Source: Pseudomonas sp. (GTDB lineage: Bacteria > Pseudomonadota > Gammaproteobacteria > Pseudomonadales > Pseudomonadaceae). From it: 64,000 bases of DNA. Below are positions 16,726 to 25,097 of this stretch, piece after piece. The notes beneath the pieces were generated by a model that was not told where the DNA came from, made no database searches, and saw nothing but the letters and a program-made list of their open reading frames with translations. The position numbers and the translations under genes were made by a program. Every line of letters begins with the position of its first letter. Position 1 is the first letter of the stretch. The stretch spans positions 124,001-188,000 of the forward strand of contig NZ_JAGIBG010000008.1 in the NCBI RefSeq assembly GCF_017744435.1. Reading direction: 5' to 3'.

Positions 16726-17883
16726 TTACACGACGAAGTGGTAAGCGGTGGCGATGATGTCGTGGTAGGCCTCTACGGACATCGCCTTGGCATTGCTGGC
16801 GTCCGAGAAGTTCTGCTTGGACTTTTCGGCAAGGGTCAGGAAGTCGTCCTCGCGCACGCCCTTGACCTCGGCGAAGCGGGGGATGCCCAAGTCCTTGCTC
16901 ATCTGGAACAGATGGCCGACGGCGGCCTCGGCGGCGTCGACCGGCGCAAGCGTGGGGTCGACCCCCAACGCGTAGGCCACCTGGGCATGGCGGACGATAT
17001 TGGCATCACGGTTGTGGCCGAACACGAAGGGCAGGAAGATCGCGTTGCCCACACCGTGGGGCGTGTCGTACATGCCGCCGATGGCCTCGGAAATGCAGTG
17101 CACGCTGCCGACGTCGGCGTTGCCGAAGGCCATGCCGGCGATCAGGCTGGCCACCAGCATCTGTTCCCGCGCCGCCTGGTTGTCGGGCTCCTGCACGGCG
17201 GCCTTGAGGTGCTGGCTGATCAGGCGGATGGCATGCAGCGCCAGGCCGTCGCTGATCGGGTTTGCCACGCGGCAGGTGTAGGCTTCGATGGCGTGGGTCA
17301 GGGCATCCATGCCGGTTGCGGCGGCAATCGACGCGGGCAGCGTGTCGAGGATATGTGAGTCAAGCAATGCCAGTACTGGCCCGACCCGGTAATCATGCAC
17401 GCTCATCTTGTAATGTCGGGCGGTATCGGTGATCACCGAGAAGCAGGTCACTTCGCTGCCGGTGCCTGCCGTGGTCGGGATGGTGACGATAGGCGGGATG
17501 GCACGGGTGAGCGTGAACGACCCTTCGTAGTCCTCGATACGCCCCTCGTGGGTGAGCAGCAGGCTGATGGCCTTGGCCGCATCCATTGCGCTGCCACCCC
17601 CCACCGCCAGCAGGCCATCAATACCCATGCCCCGATAGCGCTGCGCGGCGTGGTTGATGTCCTCGCTGCGCGGGTTTGCCTTGATGTCCGACACTTCCTC
17701 GAAGGTGATGCCGGCCTTGTCCAGGCTGGTGTAGACGCTGTCCAGCAGGCCTGCGGCCTTGACTCCGGCATCGGTCACGATCAGCACGCGTGCCAGGCCG
17801 AGTTCCCGCAGATGTTCACCGGTGCGTTCGCGCAGGCCGGGTTCCATCACGATTTTGCTGGGGAGTAAGAACTTGAATTCCAT
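16726..17883 (-). CDS. Iron-containing alcohol dehydrogenase
   Basis: 385 aa group III alcohol dehydrogenase. The cofactor region reads LLAVGGGSAMDAAKAISLLLTH and IPTTAGTGSEVT. The metal-binding part has DALTHAIEAYTCR and SVHCISEAIGGMYDTPHGVGNAIFLP with the expected histidines. The frame is open to 18078, but MEFKFLLPSKIVMEPG is the normal N-terminus and AGAGG precedes the ATG at 17883, so I start there. It oxidises an alcohol or reduces an aldehyde with NAD(P). It is first in the minus-strand operon ahead of permease, PatD, transaminase and imine reductase; an amino-alcohol to amino-aldehyde step feeding PatD is a reasonable inference. Confidence 0.9.
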   Translation of the reverse strand: MEFKFLLPSKIVMEPGLRERTGEHLRELGLARVLIVTDAGVKAAGLLDSVYTSLDKAGITFEEVSDIKANPRSEDINHAAQRYRGMGIDGLLAVGGGSAMDAAKAISLLLTHEGRIEDYEGSFTLTRAIPPIVTIPTTAGTGSEVTCFSVITDTARHYKMSVHDYRVGPVLALLDSHILDTLPASIAAATGMDALTHAIEAYTCRVANPISDGLALHAIRLISQHLKAAVQEPDNQAAREQMLVASLIAGMAFGNADVGSVHCISEAIGGMYDTPHGVGNAIFLPFVFGHNRDANIVRHAQVAYALGVDPTLAPVDAAEAAVGHLFQMSKDLGIPRFAEVKGVREDDFLTLAEKSKQNFSDASNAKAMSVEAYHDIIATAYHFVV

Positions 17884-18055
17884 ACATACCTCTTGCTCAA
17901 TTGTTGTCATTGTTGAAAGGGCAGTGGAGGAGCACCCGCGCCGGGTTGTGATCGACAACTCAGGCGTTCGAGGTGGGCCTGGCGGTAACGCGCAGGCCGG
18001 AATGTTGTTGTTTTGGGGTGTTGCTTGAACCTGTTGCGAAAAGCCTCCAGCGGAA

Positions 18056-18092
18056 TAAAAAGAGGGGCGACCAAGCAACGCGCCCCTAAAAA
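18056..18092. terminator. Bidirectional terminator
   Basis: AGGGGCG (18063-18069) and CGCCCCT (18081-18087) form a stem, flanked by A-rich sequence on the left and AAAAA on the right of the plus strand. On the minus strand this gives a GC stem followed by a T run just after the stop codon of the alpha/beta hydrolase at 18104. It separates the hydrolase/monooxygenase operon from the Fe-alcohol dehydrogenase operon, so these are probably independent transcripts. Confidence 0.7.
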
Positions 18093-18103
18093 GGAAATCG
18101 GTG

Positions 18104-18979
18104 CTAACGCATGTGCCCCGTCAGCAGGGAAAGCAGCGTGCCTGACAGGCACGTTGGCAAGTCGTGCCCCATCCCGGGCAGCAGCACCAGGTTGGCGCCG
18201 CGAATCGCCGACGCCGTGGCGAACCCGCCAGTGGTGGCGACCATGAGGTCTTTGTCCCCGTGAATCACCAGCGTGCGGCAGCGAACGCGCTGCAACTCCT
18301 CGGTACGGTCACCGGAGTTGATGATCGCGCCGATCTGCCTGGCGGTGCCGAGGTTGCTGGCCTCACCGCCACCGCGCGGCCAGGCCTGCATGGCGTAGTC
18401 ACGCAAGGCCGATTCGTTCCAGGCCAGCCGCGAACCGATCAGGCCCATGATGTCCACGTAGTCGCGAACGCTTTCGTGCTGATTGCGCGGTGGGCGGCGC
18501 AGGAGCTGGAAAAGGGCTTTGAGCGCCGGCTGGCCGACGCGCAGCGAACCTGTCGTGGAGAAGATCGAAGTCAGGGTGCTGACGCGCTCGGGGTAACGCG
18601 CCGCGAGGGTCTGGGCGATCATGCCGCCCATCGACATCCCCACGACATGCACCGTTTTTAGCGCCAGGCCATCCATCAGCCCGATCACGTCGTTGGCCAT
18701 GTCACCCAGGTCATAGCCGGGCGTGCGCTTGCGCAGGAACTGCTGCAGGGGCGTGGGGGGCGCCACATCCGTGAAGAACGAGCGGCCCGAGTCACGGTTG
18801 TCCAGCGTGATGACCCGCATGCCTTGCTCGACCAGGCCGTCGATGAGCGGTTGCGGCCAGTAGGTCAGTTGCAGCCCCAGGCCGACGATGAGCAGGACCG
18901 CTGGGGCGGTTTCCTGGCCATGGCTGCGATAGCACAGCCTGCGGTCGCCCGGCAGCTCGAAGAAACGATCGGTGCTCAT
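18104..18979 (-). CDS. Alpha/beta hydrolase
   Basis: 291 aa alpha/beta hydrolase fold. The nucleophile elbow is GMSMGG, the oxyanion region is [15 protein letters not shown], and the sequence NRDSGRS after strand 4 is typical of aclacinomycin-methylesterase or esterase-like hydrolases. The catalytic acid is probably the Asp in [10 protein letters not shown], and the His is in [10 protein letters not shown]. It overlaps the Baeyer-Villiger monooxygenase gene by 4 bp. The pairing suggests that the monooxygenase makes an ester from a ketone and this enzyme cleaves it. No signal peptide is seen, so it should act in the cytoplasm. Confidence 0.88.
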   Translation of the reverse strand: MSTDRFFELPGDRRLCYRSHGQETAPAVLLIVGLGLQLTYWPQPLIDGLVEQGMRVITLDNRDSGRSFFTDVAPPTPLQQFLRKRTPGYDLGDMANDVIGLMDGLALKTVHVVGMSMGGMIAQTLAARYPERVSTLTSIFSTTGSLRVGQPALKALFQLLRRPPRNQHESVRDYVDIMGLIGSRLAWNESALRDYAMQAWPRGGGEASNLGTARQIGAIINSGDRTEELQRVRCRTLVIHGDKDLMVATTGGFATASAIRGANLVLLPGMGHDLPTCLSGTLLSLLTGHMR

Positions 18980-20502
18980 CGGCGGCTACCTTGCTGCTGC
19001 AGTTGGACACCGGCATGCAAAGGCGTGCTGGTCACCGTGGTGAAGTTCAGGCACTTGTCTGCCACGGTGCCGCGGCGCAGCACTTTGACATCGCGGAAGT
19101 AGTCCATCGACATCACCCAAGGCTCGCAGGGGCCCTGGCGCGGCATGCTGTCCAGGGCGCGTTGCACGTAGCCCGCGCCAAAGTCCAGCAGCGGGCGAGT
19201 CTCGATCCCGGCCGGCGGCTCAGGCTCGCAGACGTTGTAGCCTTCGCGTTGCATGAACCCGAGCAAGCGGCAGAAGTGGTCGCATAGCAGGCAGACCTTC
19301 AAGGTCCAGGAAGAGTTGGTGTAGCCCACGGCAAAGGCGAAATTGGGTACACCGGAAAGCATCATGCCTTTGTAGGCCAGGGTCTCGCTCAACACCACCG
19401 GCTTGCCGTCCTTGTACAGGCTGATGCCACCGAACAGCTGCACGTTCAGCCCCGTGGCGGTGACGATGATGTCGGCCTTGAGCATCTTGCCTGACTTGAG
19501 CAATACACCGTGCTCGGTGAACCGCTCGATATGATCGGTGACGATGTCGGCCTTGCCCGCGCTGATGGCTTTGAACAGATCGCCTTCGGGCACCGAACAC
19601 AGGCGCTGATCCCAAGGGTTGTAGGGCGGGTTGAAATGCTCGTCGACCGGGTAGTCTTTCGGCAACTCCTTGCGGGTCAGCCACAGCAGCAGTTTTTTCG
19701 AAAGCTTGGGGAAGCGCTGGCAGAAGCCCCAGAAGGCCAGGGTGATCTTGGCGTTCTTCCAGCGCGTCAGGGAATAGGCGGTTTGCGCGGGCAGGACCTT
19801 GCGCAGGAACGCTGCAACCCCATCGTTGGCGGGCTGATTGATGATGTAGGACGGTGTGCGCTGCAGCATGGTGATGCTGGCGACCTTGTCGGCCATGGCC
19901 GGAATCAGGGTTACCGCGGTGGCGCCACTGCCGATGACGACGACGCGCTTGCCGGCGTAGTCGAGGTCTTGCGGCCAGTGTTGCGGGTGGATGATCTGGC
20001 CCTTGAACTGTTCGCTGCCTTCGAAGCGGGGACTGAAGCCCTGGTCATAGCGATAGTAACCACCTGCACTGAACAGCCAGCGGCATTCGACCGTGCGGAT
20101 CTGCGCCGTATGGCCATCCTCGATACGCACCGCCCACAAGCCCTTGTCGCTTTGCCAGTTGGCCGAGATGACTTTCTGCTGATACTGGATGAAGGGGGCC
20201 AGCTCATGCTCGTCGATGGCTTCGCCCAGGTATTCGAGAATATCTGCGGCGTCCGCCAGGGACTTGGCCTTGGTCCAGGGCTTGAAGTCGAAACCGAAGG
20301 TGTATAGGTCCGAGTCGGAGCGGATGCCGGGGTATCGGAACAGGTCCCAGGTACCCCCCATCCGCTCGCGGGACTCGAGAATGGCAAAGGTCTTGTTCGG
20401 TTGATTGCGTCGCAGGTAGGCCGCCGCGCCGATGCCAGACACACCGGCTCCCATGATCAGAACATCGAGCGGCTCAACCGGAAGAGCAGCGTGAGAGGAC
20501 AT
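18976..20502 (-). CDS. Baeyer-Villiger-type flavin monooxygenase (EthA-like)
   Basis: 508 aa. The FAD-binding motif is [15 protein letters not shown], followed by [24 protein letters not shown], which is nearly the EthA signature. The Baeyer-Villiger fingerprint [12 protein letters not shown] (FxGxxxHxxxW) and the second Rossmann motif [12 protein letters not shown] are present. Similarity to mycobacterial EthA, as I remember it, extends to GLNVQLFGG and [10 protein letters not shown]. The enzyme inserts oxygen next to a carbonyl using NADPH and O2, turning ketones into esters; EthA-type enzymes can also oxidise sulfur. A 25-bp operator lies 31 bp upstream of the ATG. It is co-transcribed with the hydrolase at 18104. 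Confidence 0.92.
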   Translation of the reverse strand: MSSHAALPVEPLDVLIMGAGVSGIGAAAYLRRNQPNKTFAILESRERMGGTWDLFRYPGIRSDSDLYTFGFDFKPWTKAKSLADAADILEYLGEAIDEHELAPFIQYQQKVISANWQSDKGLWAVRIEDGHTAQIRTVECRWLFSAGGYYRYDQGFSPRFEGSEQFKGQIIHPQHWPQDLDYAGKRVVVIGSGATAVTLIPAMADKVASITMLQRTPSYIINQPANDGVAAFLRKVLPAQTAYSLTRWKNAKITLAFWGFCQRFPKLSKKLLLWLTRKELPKDYPVDEHFNPPYNPWDQRLCSVPEGDLFKAISAGKADIVTDHIERFTEHGVLLKSGKMLKADIIVTATGLNVQLFGGISLYKDGKPVVLSETLAYKGMMLSGVPNFAFAVGYTNSSWTLKVCLLCDHFCRLLGFMQREGYNVCEPEPPAGIETRPLLDFGAGYVQRALDSMPRQGPCEPWVMSMDYFRDVKVLRRGTVADKCLNFTTVTSTPLHAGVQLQQQGSRR

Positions 20503-20532
20503 GTCGCCTCCTATTGTTGTGTTATAGAGACT

Positions 20533-20557
20533 GATCTTTTGACTTGATCATTTGACC
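20533..20557. promoter_or_regulatory. Shared 25-bp operator, copy 1 (BVMO promoter)
   Basis: On the plus strand this reads ATC, four free positions, TGACTTGATCA, two free positions, TGACC. The same pattern occurs at 21501-21525 and, on the minus strand, inside the palindrome at 24983-25022. It lies 31 bp upstream of the monooxygenase start codon, within promoter distance, where a repressor would block transcription. The other nearby sequence (20558-20776), up to the TetR stop codon, shows nothing recognisable. Confidence 0.65.
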
Positions 20558-20776
20558 CAGAATAGAGTCGAAGAATGGCTGGAACAAGGTGCAAAATGCA
20601 CCACGTCACTGCTTTTTCAGGATGATTTGCACCTGTTACATCGCCGGCCGACGATCAGACTGGGCCAGTCTGGTAGATATCGTCATCGGGACGTTCGAAG
20701 GGGCGCTGCGGCTTTCAGAGCCGGAGGGGAGGGTATCGCCGTGCAGCAACGCAACACGGCGAGTCCTTTGGGAGCC

Positions 20777-21358
20777 TCAGTAACTGGCCACCAGCAACTT
20801 GACTGCCTGGCAGGCGGTCTCGGTCTCGGCCTCCAGGCGTGCACGGTCGCCGTGGGCGGACCAGGCGAGCATCAGGCCGTCGAACAGATTGATCAGCAAG
20901 CGGCTGATAGTGGTCAGTGCTGCCTGGTCCAGCGCGCTGTCGGTGACCTTGACGATGGCCTGTTGGGCCGCTTCGAGGGAAACGGCATAGATCTTGGTTG
21001 CCATCTCCGGGTTGTTGCGCAGATTCCAGCAAAACAGTTCGAACTGCGTGGTGGCCATTTCCGGGTGGGCGGTGAACCAGTTGACCAGTTGGCGCAACAT
21101 TTCCCCCACCGACTCCGCCGCCGTGGCGCCTGTCGGCACGTGTTGCAGCGATTGTTGCGGCATGTTGATCAAGGACTCGTAGACCGCATAGAACAGCTCG
21201 TCCTTGGTGTGGAAGACATAGTGCAACGATGCCAGCGGCGAATCTGCCGCCGCAGCGATGCGCCGGGTCGTGGCGTTGGCCACCCCATGTTCCGCGATCA
21301 CCTTCACGGTGGCCTCGATAAAGTCCTGCCTGCGCTCTTCAGCACCAATCCGAGCCAT
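20777..21358 (-). CDS. TetR family transcriptional regulator
   Basis: 193 aa. The N-terminal HTH is RRQDFIEATVKVIAEHGVAN followed by ATTRRIAAAADSPLASLHYV and FHTKDELFYAVYESL, the classical TetR arrangement. The rest is a helical ligand-binding and dimerisation domain with no enzyme motif. It lies between the monooxygenase/hydrolase operon and the divergent dioxygenase operon. The same 25-bp element flanks it on both sides (20533 and 21501), so autoregulation and repression of both neighbours are likely. The inducer is presumably a substrate of the monooxygenase or of the envelope module at 25098. That this protein binds the element is inference from position and palindromic structure. Confidence 0.92.
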   Translation of the reverse strand: MARIGAEERRQDFIEATVKVIAEHGVANATTRRIAAAADSPLASLHYVFHTKDELFYAVYESLINMPQQSLQHVPTGATAAESVGEMLRQLVNWFTAHPEMATTQFELFCWNLRNNPEMATKIYAVSLEAAQQAIVKVTDSALDQAALTTISRLLINLFDGLMLAWSAHGDRARLEAETETACQAVKLLVASY

Positions 21359-21500
21359 TGAGCGTTCTCCCTTTTCGGTATTGCCGCCGGCCCCTTGGCC
21401 CGGCGTTGACGGTGACGAATGCTAGCGCAAGGTCAAGCCTCAATCCATGAGTCGATGCAATCCCGCTTCGTGTGGGCACGGCAGGGTACGGAAAAGTGCA

Positions 21501-21525
21501 AATCAAATGACTTGATCAAGTGACC
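21501..21525. promoter_or_regulatory. Shared 25-bp operator, copy 2 (TetR/PhyH intergenic)
   Basis: It reads ATC, four free positions, TGACTTGATCA, two free positions, TGACC, matching copy 1 base for base outside the free positions. It is between the divergent tetR (start 21358) and dioxygenase (start 21610) genes. A plausible -35 (TTGATC, 21512) and -10 (TAATGA, 21534) for the dioxygenase overlap it, so a bound repressor would occlude that promoter. Confidence 0.65.
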
Positions 21526-21609
21526 ATGTTCGGTAATGATGCGTTCACCACCCAAGTCGCCCGACCTCGGTGGACACAACAATGACAAAACCAGACAGGT
21601 AGAAAGCAG

Positions 21610-22497
21610 ATGGATACACGAGCGCTCTCCACAGTCAGCAGTGATGCTTCGATCGAGCAGGTGGTGGACATCATCCGGCGTGACGGCGGGGTCATCATTG
21701 CCGACTTTGTCTCCCCGGCAACGCTGAAGTCCCTCACTGAAGAGCTGGACAGCTACCTGAAGGTCACGCCTTGCGGTGTCGATCCTTACTTCGCAGGCAC
21801 CCAGACCCGCCGTGTGGCCCGCATCATCGGGCGCAGCGACACCGCCGTGGAGGTGGCACTGCACCCGCTGTTCCTTGGTGCGGCCAGGCAGATCCTGCAG
21901 ACGCCCACCCACGTCTGGGTGGGCAGCGACCGCATCGAGATGGCGCCTGATATTCAACTGAGCATTACCCAGGCGATCCAGATTGGCCCGGGCCAAGGCC
22001 TCCAGCCCTTGCACCGAGACGATGCCACTTCGCTCTGGCGGCACCCTCAGTATGGGCGTGAGGCCAGGCTGCAGATGATGCTGGCGATTTCAGATTTCAC
22101 CGAAGACAACGGCGCGACGCGCGTCATCCCCGGCAGCCATCAGTGGGATGACGAGCGAATGCCGACCCAGGAAGAAACCGTCGCCGCGCAAATGAAGGCT
22201 GGCTCCGCGCTGCTCTGGATCGGGTCGGTGTATCACGGCGGCGGCGCCAACATGACGGCATCCCCTCGTACTGGCCTGACAATGGCCTACGACCTGGCCT
22301 TCCTGCGCCTTGAAGAGAATCACTTCCTGTCCATTCCCGTCGAACGTGTTCGCCAGCTCCCAGGTGAAATGCAACGCCTGCTGGGCTGGAGTGCCAGTTC
22401 CACGTTGCTGGGCTGGGTGGAAATCGATGGCCAGATGCGCGACCCGCAAGAGCTCCTGGGCATGCCGGCTTTCTCCGAGCCGGGTAAAGGCTTCTGA
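21610..22497 (+). CDS. Phytanoyl-CoA dioxygenase (PhyH) family protein
   Basis: 295 aa Fe(II)/2-oxoglutarate-dependent dioxygenase of the PhyH type. The iron ligands appear as the HxD in QPLHRDDATS and the distal His in GSVYHGGGANMTAS, and RTGLTMAYDLAFL provides an Arg suited to 2-oxoglutarate binding. FTEDNGATRVIPGSHQWDD is the typical PhyH strand-loop. Such enzymes hydroxylate acyl-CoAs, amines or other small molecules. It is first in a three-gene operon with an FAD amine oxidase and a membrane protein, and an operator shared with the BVMO and DUF1329 operons lies 85 bp upstream. The substrate is unknown. Confidence 0.88.
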   Translation: MDTRALSTVSSDASIEQVVDIIRRDGGVIIADFVSPATLKSLTEELDSYLKVTPCGVDPYFAGTQTRRVARIIGRSDTAVEVALHPLFLGAARQILQTPTHVWVGSDRIEMAPDIQLSITQAIQIGPGQGLQPLHRDDATSLWRHPQYGREARLQMMLAISDFTEDNGATRVIPGSHQWDDERMPTQEETVAAQMKAGSALLWIGSVYHGGGANMTASPRTGLTMAYDLAFLRLEENHFLSIPVERVRQLPGEMQRLLGWSASSTLLGWVEIDGQMRDPQELLGMPAFSEPGKGF

Positions 22498-22517
22498 CAA
22501 TTCTGGGAGTGACGCGG

Positions 22518-23885
22518 ATGAATGCCTTGAACAATGCGGCCGATGGCGACGCAGCACCGTTGAAGTTTCGCAGTCTGGGGGGATGGGTGGAGCGACCGGC
22601 TGATCTGCAGCCGACCCTCCAAGGTCACGCGCAGGCCGATGTGATCGTGATCGGTGCCGGCTTTGCCGGGCTGTCGACCGCGCTGGAGCTCAAGGCGCTC
22701 GGGGCGAATGTGATCGTGCTGGAACAGGAGTTCGCCGGCTTCGGTGCCAGTGGCCGCAATGCCGGCTACCTGCTGGGCAGCATGGGTATCGAGTACGACA
22801 TGTTCGTCAAGCGCGTGGGTGCGGAGCAGGCGACGCAGTTCGTCAGGTTCTATGACGAAGCGGTGCCCTACGTGGAAGGTCGATTCAAAAGCTTGGGTAT
22901 CGACTGTGACTACAACCCCTCGGGCGTGCTCCGGGCAGGTGTTCATTCCAGCCAGGAGAAGCGCTTGCGGGAAAACATGGCGCTGGGGCAGAAGCTGGGG
23001 GCGACGAGCCGCTTCGTCGACGGTGCCGAAATGCGTGCGCGAGGCATCCCCCCAGCGTTTCTGTTCGCCGCCGAGCAGTGTGGTGGCACCTTGAACCCTG
23101 GGAAGTACATCGGCGGCCTGCGGCGCGCGGCCATCGAGGCGGGGGTGAAACTCTACGAACGCACGCCGTTGCTGAGCTTCAGCGAAGGGCCGGTCATTAC
23201 CTGCAAGACTGCCCATGGCAGTGCGACCGCCCCGGTGATGGTGCTGGCAACCAACGCCTATACCCCGCAGCTGGGGGTGTTGCGCAACAAGGTCGCGGCG
23301 ATTCGGGTATCGGCAATCGAAACCCAACCGCTGTCGACGCAGCAGTTGGCTGCCCTCGGCTGGCAAGGGCGGGAAGGGATCATCACGCCGCACTACACCA
23401 TGGAGAGCCACCGCCTGACGGCGCACGGCACGATGGTGTTGACCGTCAAGAAGCTAGGTTATGCCTACGGTTCGAAGACGCCCAATATCCCGGACCATGA
23501 CGCCTACACCGCATTGGCACAGGTACTGCGCGAGCGCTATCCGATGTTGCAAAACCTGGGCGTCAAGCACTGCTGGAGTGGTTACGTCAGTGGTGCCTAC
23601 GACTTCCTGCCGGTGATCGGCGCCATGGGCGCGAAACAGAACATTCACTACACCACCGGCTGCTCGGGCCACGGGTTGGGCACTCAATCGTTGATCGGCA
23701 AGCTCTTTGCCGAGCAAATCAATGGCCAGGCGCCTGAGCTGCTGGCGGCGCTGCAACACAAGACGCCGTCCATGCTGCCTGAACCCCTGCAATGGTGCGC
23801 CATACACTCGGCCTTTGCGGCGGCCAAGTTGCTGGATGACTGGACCGATAGAAAAGTGCGTAAAGACAAGGCCAATAACGGCTGA
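22518..23885 (+). CDS. FAD-dependent amine/amino-acid oxidoreductase (DAO family)
   Basis: 455 aa from the ATG at 22518, with GGGAG 8 bases upstream (an in-frame GTG at 22509 is less likely). The dinucleotide motif DVIVIGAGFAGLSTALELKA and the GASGRNAGYL loop place it with the DAO-fold enzymes near gamma-glutamylputrescine oxidase (PuuB) and glycine/sarcosine oxidases. The C-terminal flavin motif is VIGAMGAKQNIHYTTGCSGHGLG. These enzymes oxidise C-N bonds of primary or secondary amines, giving imine or aldehyde plus amine. The operon link to the PhyH dioxygenase suggests sequential oxidation of an amine-bearing compound. It has no signal peptide. Confidence 0.88.
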   Translation: MNALNNAADGDAAPLKFRSLGGWVERPADLQPTLQGHAQADVIVIGAGFAGLSTALELKALGANVIVLEQEFAGFGASGRNAGYLLGSMGIEYDMFVKRVGAEQATQFVRFYDEAVPYVEGRFKSLGIDCDYNPSGVLRAGVHSSQEKRLRENMALGQKLGATSRFVDGAEMRARGIPPAFLFAAEQCGGTLNPGKYIGGLRRAAIEAGVKLYERTPLLSFSEGPVITCKTAHGSATAPVMVLATNAYTPQLGVLRNKVAAIRVSAIETQPLSTQQLAALGWQGREGIITPHYTMESHRLTAHGTMVLTVKKLGYAYGSKTPNIPDHDAYTALAQVLRERYPMLQNLGVKHCWSGYVSGAYDFLPVIGAMGAKQNIHYTTGCSGHGLGTQSLIGKLFAEQINGQAPELLAALQHKTPSMLPEPLQWCAIHSAFAAAKLLDDWTDRKVRKDKANNG

Positions 23886-23959
23886 TTGCAATTGATGTGC
23901 TTGTTCTATGCCCGTCATTGCAGAGCGACGGCGCGACCCTTTTGACAGAGGCTGTTATC

Positions 23960-24622
23960 GTGGAACTCATAGATTTGTTTGCGTTGATCTCCTGTGTGCT
24001 GCTGGTGATGAGTGGCTTGGGTTATGGTGTTGCATTTATCAGGCGTAAGAATTATCTGTTGGGCGTGGAGTTCTTGATTGTAGGTATTTCTGCAACTAAC
24101 TTCACGACGTTCATCGCCACGGGATGGCAAGCCAATTATAATGTGGCCATTTTTCTGGACGCGTTCTCCCGCGGGGTGGGCGTGCCGGTTATTGCAACGC
24201 TCGGGTTGATGGCGGTGACGCACAATTACAAGCCATCGCCGGCGAAGGACGTGATCTTGTTTCTGGCCGCTTTTGCCGCGACGGCCATTTATTACCTGTC
24301 GACAGGTTTCAAAGAGTGGCTGCCCTATTTCTATATGTTGATGTGGTCGCTCTACACGTTGTTCCTGGTCTACTTTATCTGGCGGCTGGTACGTGCCGGC
24401 GAGTCTGGGCATGCGCTGGCAAGCCTTCTGGGAGCAGCGGCGGGGCTGACGATCGCGCTGCGGTATGACTTCTTCCCGATCCCGGGGGATGACACGAAGA
24501 TGATCTTCATGACCTGTGCCTTCCTGACCTGGTCCTATTCGATTGTGCAGTTGTTTTATGCCTATGGAGCGCTTCAGCGTTCAACGAAAGTGCCCTCGCA
24601 TGCCATGCTTTACCCCAGTTAA
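23960..24622 (+). CDS. Multi-pass membrane protein of unknown function
   Basis: 220 aa from a GTG at 23960 with AGAGG 9 bases before it; the open frame reaches back to 23897. There are about seven hydrophobic stretches (LIDLFALISCVLLVMSGLGY, LLGVEFLIVGISATNFTTFI, VPVIATLGLMAV, VILFLAAFAATAIYYL, MLMWSLYTLFLVYFIW, ALASLLGAAAGLTIAL, MIFMTCAFLTWSYSIVQLFY) and little soluble sequence. I do not recognise the family. It follows the DAO oxidase by 74 bp and is followed by a terminator at 24716, so it is probably the last gene of the PhyH operon. A role in uptake or as a small sensor is possible but unsupported. Confidence 0.7.
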   Translation: MELIDLFALISCVLLVMSGLGYGVAFIRRKNYLLGVEFLIVGISATNFTTFIATGWQANYNVAIFLDAFSRGVGVPVIATLGLMAVTHNYKPSPAKDVILFLAAFAATAIYYLSTGFKEWLPYFYMLMWSLYTLFLVYFIWRLVRAGESGHALASLLGAAAGLTIALRYDFFPIPGDDTKMIFMTCAFLTWSYSIVQLFYAYGALQRSTKVPSHAMLYPS

Positions 24623-24715
24623 TTAGCGGGGCAGGTAAACAGCTGTTCAATGGCTGATTGAATGCATTGTTTAATATCTGCTGCTACTCCATGGCGGGCG
24701 AAGGCCTGTCTTTTT

Positions 24716-24738
24716 ACCGCCCTCAGGGGCGGTTTTTT
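24716..24738 (+). terminator. Rho-independent terminator
   Basis: ACCGCCCTCAGGGGCGGT forms a 7-bp GC stem followed by TTTTTTT. It ends the PhyH/DAO/membrane-protein operon. The rest of the 24623-25097 gap is AT-rich and holds the 40-bp palindrome at 24983; I see no convincing gene in it on either strand. Confidence 0.85.
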
Positions 24739-24982
24739 TATGGATGAATTATTCGTGTTAATAATAGGGGTGGATAAGCGAACGATATAGGAAGGTGCAG
24801 TGCTATATGTGGCGAAACGTTCATGTGGTGCACAAGTAATAAGCATCTTTTAGTAACACTTGTTTCCTTACTTCCCAGTAAAGTGCAGGCGCCAGGATGG
24901 TATTGATCGATAAATAAATCTAACCCGCTGAATTCTCTAATGTAATCCGCCAGTGAAGCATTCTGGCATGTGGCTTGCGTGT

Positions 24983-25022
24983 TGATCAAACGACATGGTC
25001 AATTGATCATGTCGTTTGATCA
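24983..25022. promoter_or_regulatory. 40-bp near-perfect palindrome containing operator copy 3
   Basis: The outer arms TGATCAAACGACATG (24983-24997) and CATGTCGTTTGATCA (25008-25022) are perfectly complementary, and the central 10 bases are symmetric except for one pair. Read on the minus strand, 25021 to 24997 matches the 25-bp element at 20533 and 21501: ATC, free positions, CGACATGATCA, two free, TGACC. It lies 76 bp upstream of the DUF1329 start codon. No T run follows, so it is an operator rather than a terminator, and its symmetry suggests two repressor dimers. Confidence 0.75.
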
Positions 25023-25097
25023 GGATGTCGCAGGCGCCGATCTTTCCACCCGAAGGGTCGAGCAGCCGGTCCAAGCCCTTTGTTTGAGGATCCTCCA

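Noticed and set aside
17884..18055. Copy of the TetR operator upstream of the Fe-alcohol dehydrogenase
   Set aside because: I looked for the YGACWTGATCA core on both strands and did not find it, so this operon is not placed in the TetR regulon.
24738..24989. 83-aa minus-strand open frame in the gap before the DUF1329 gene
   Set aside because: No ribosome site, crosses the operator palindrome region and terminator neighbourhood, and its composition does not look like a protein of this genome.
24623..25097. Possible CRISPR or riboswitch in the 475-bp gap
   Set aside because: No regularly spaced repeats and no known riboswitch pattern; the only structures are a terminator and the operator palindrome.
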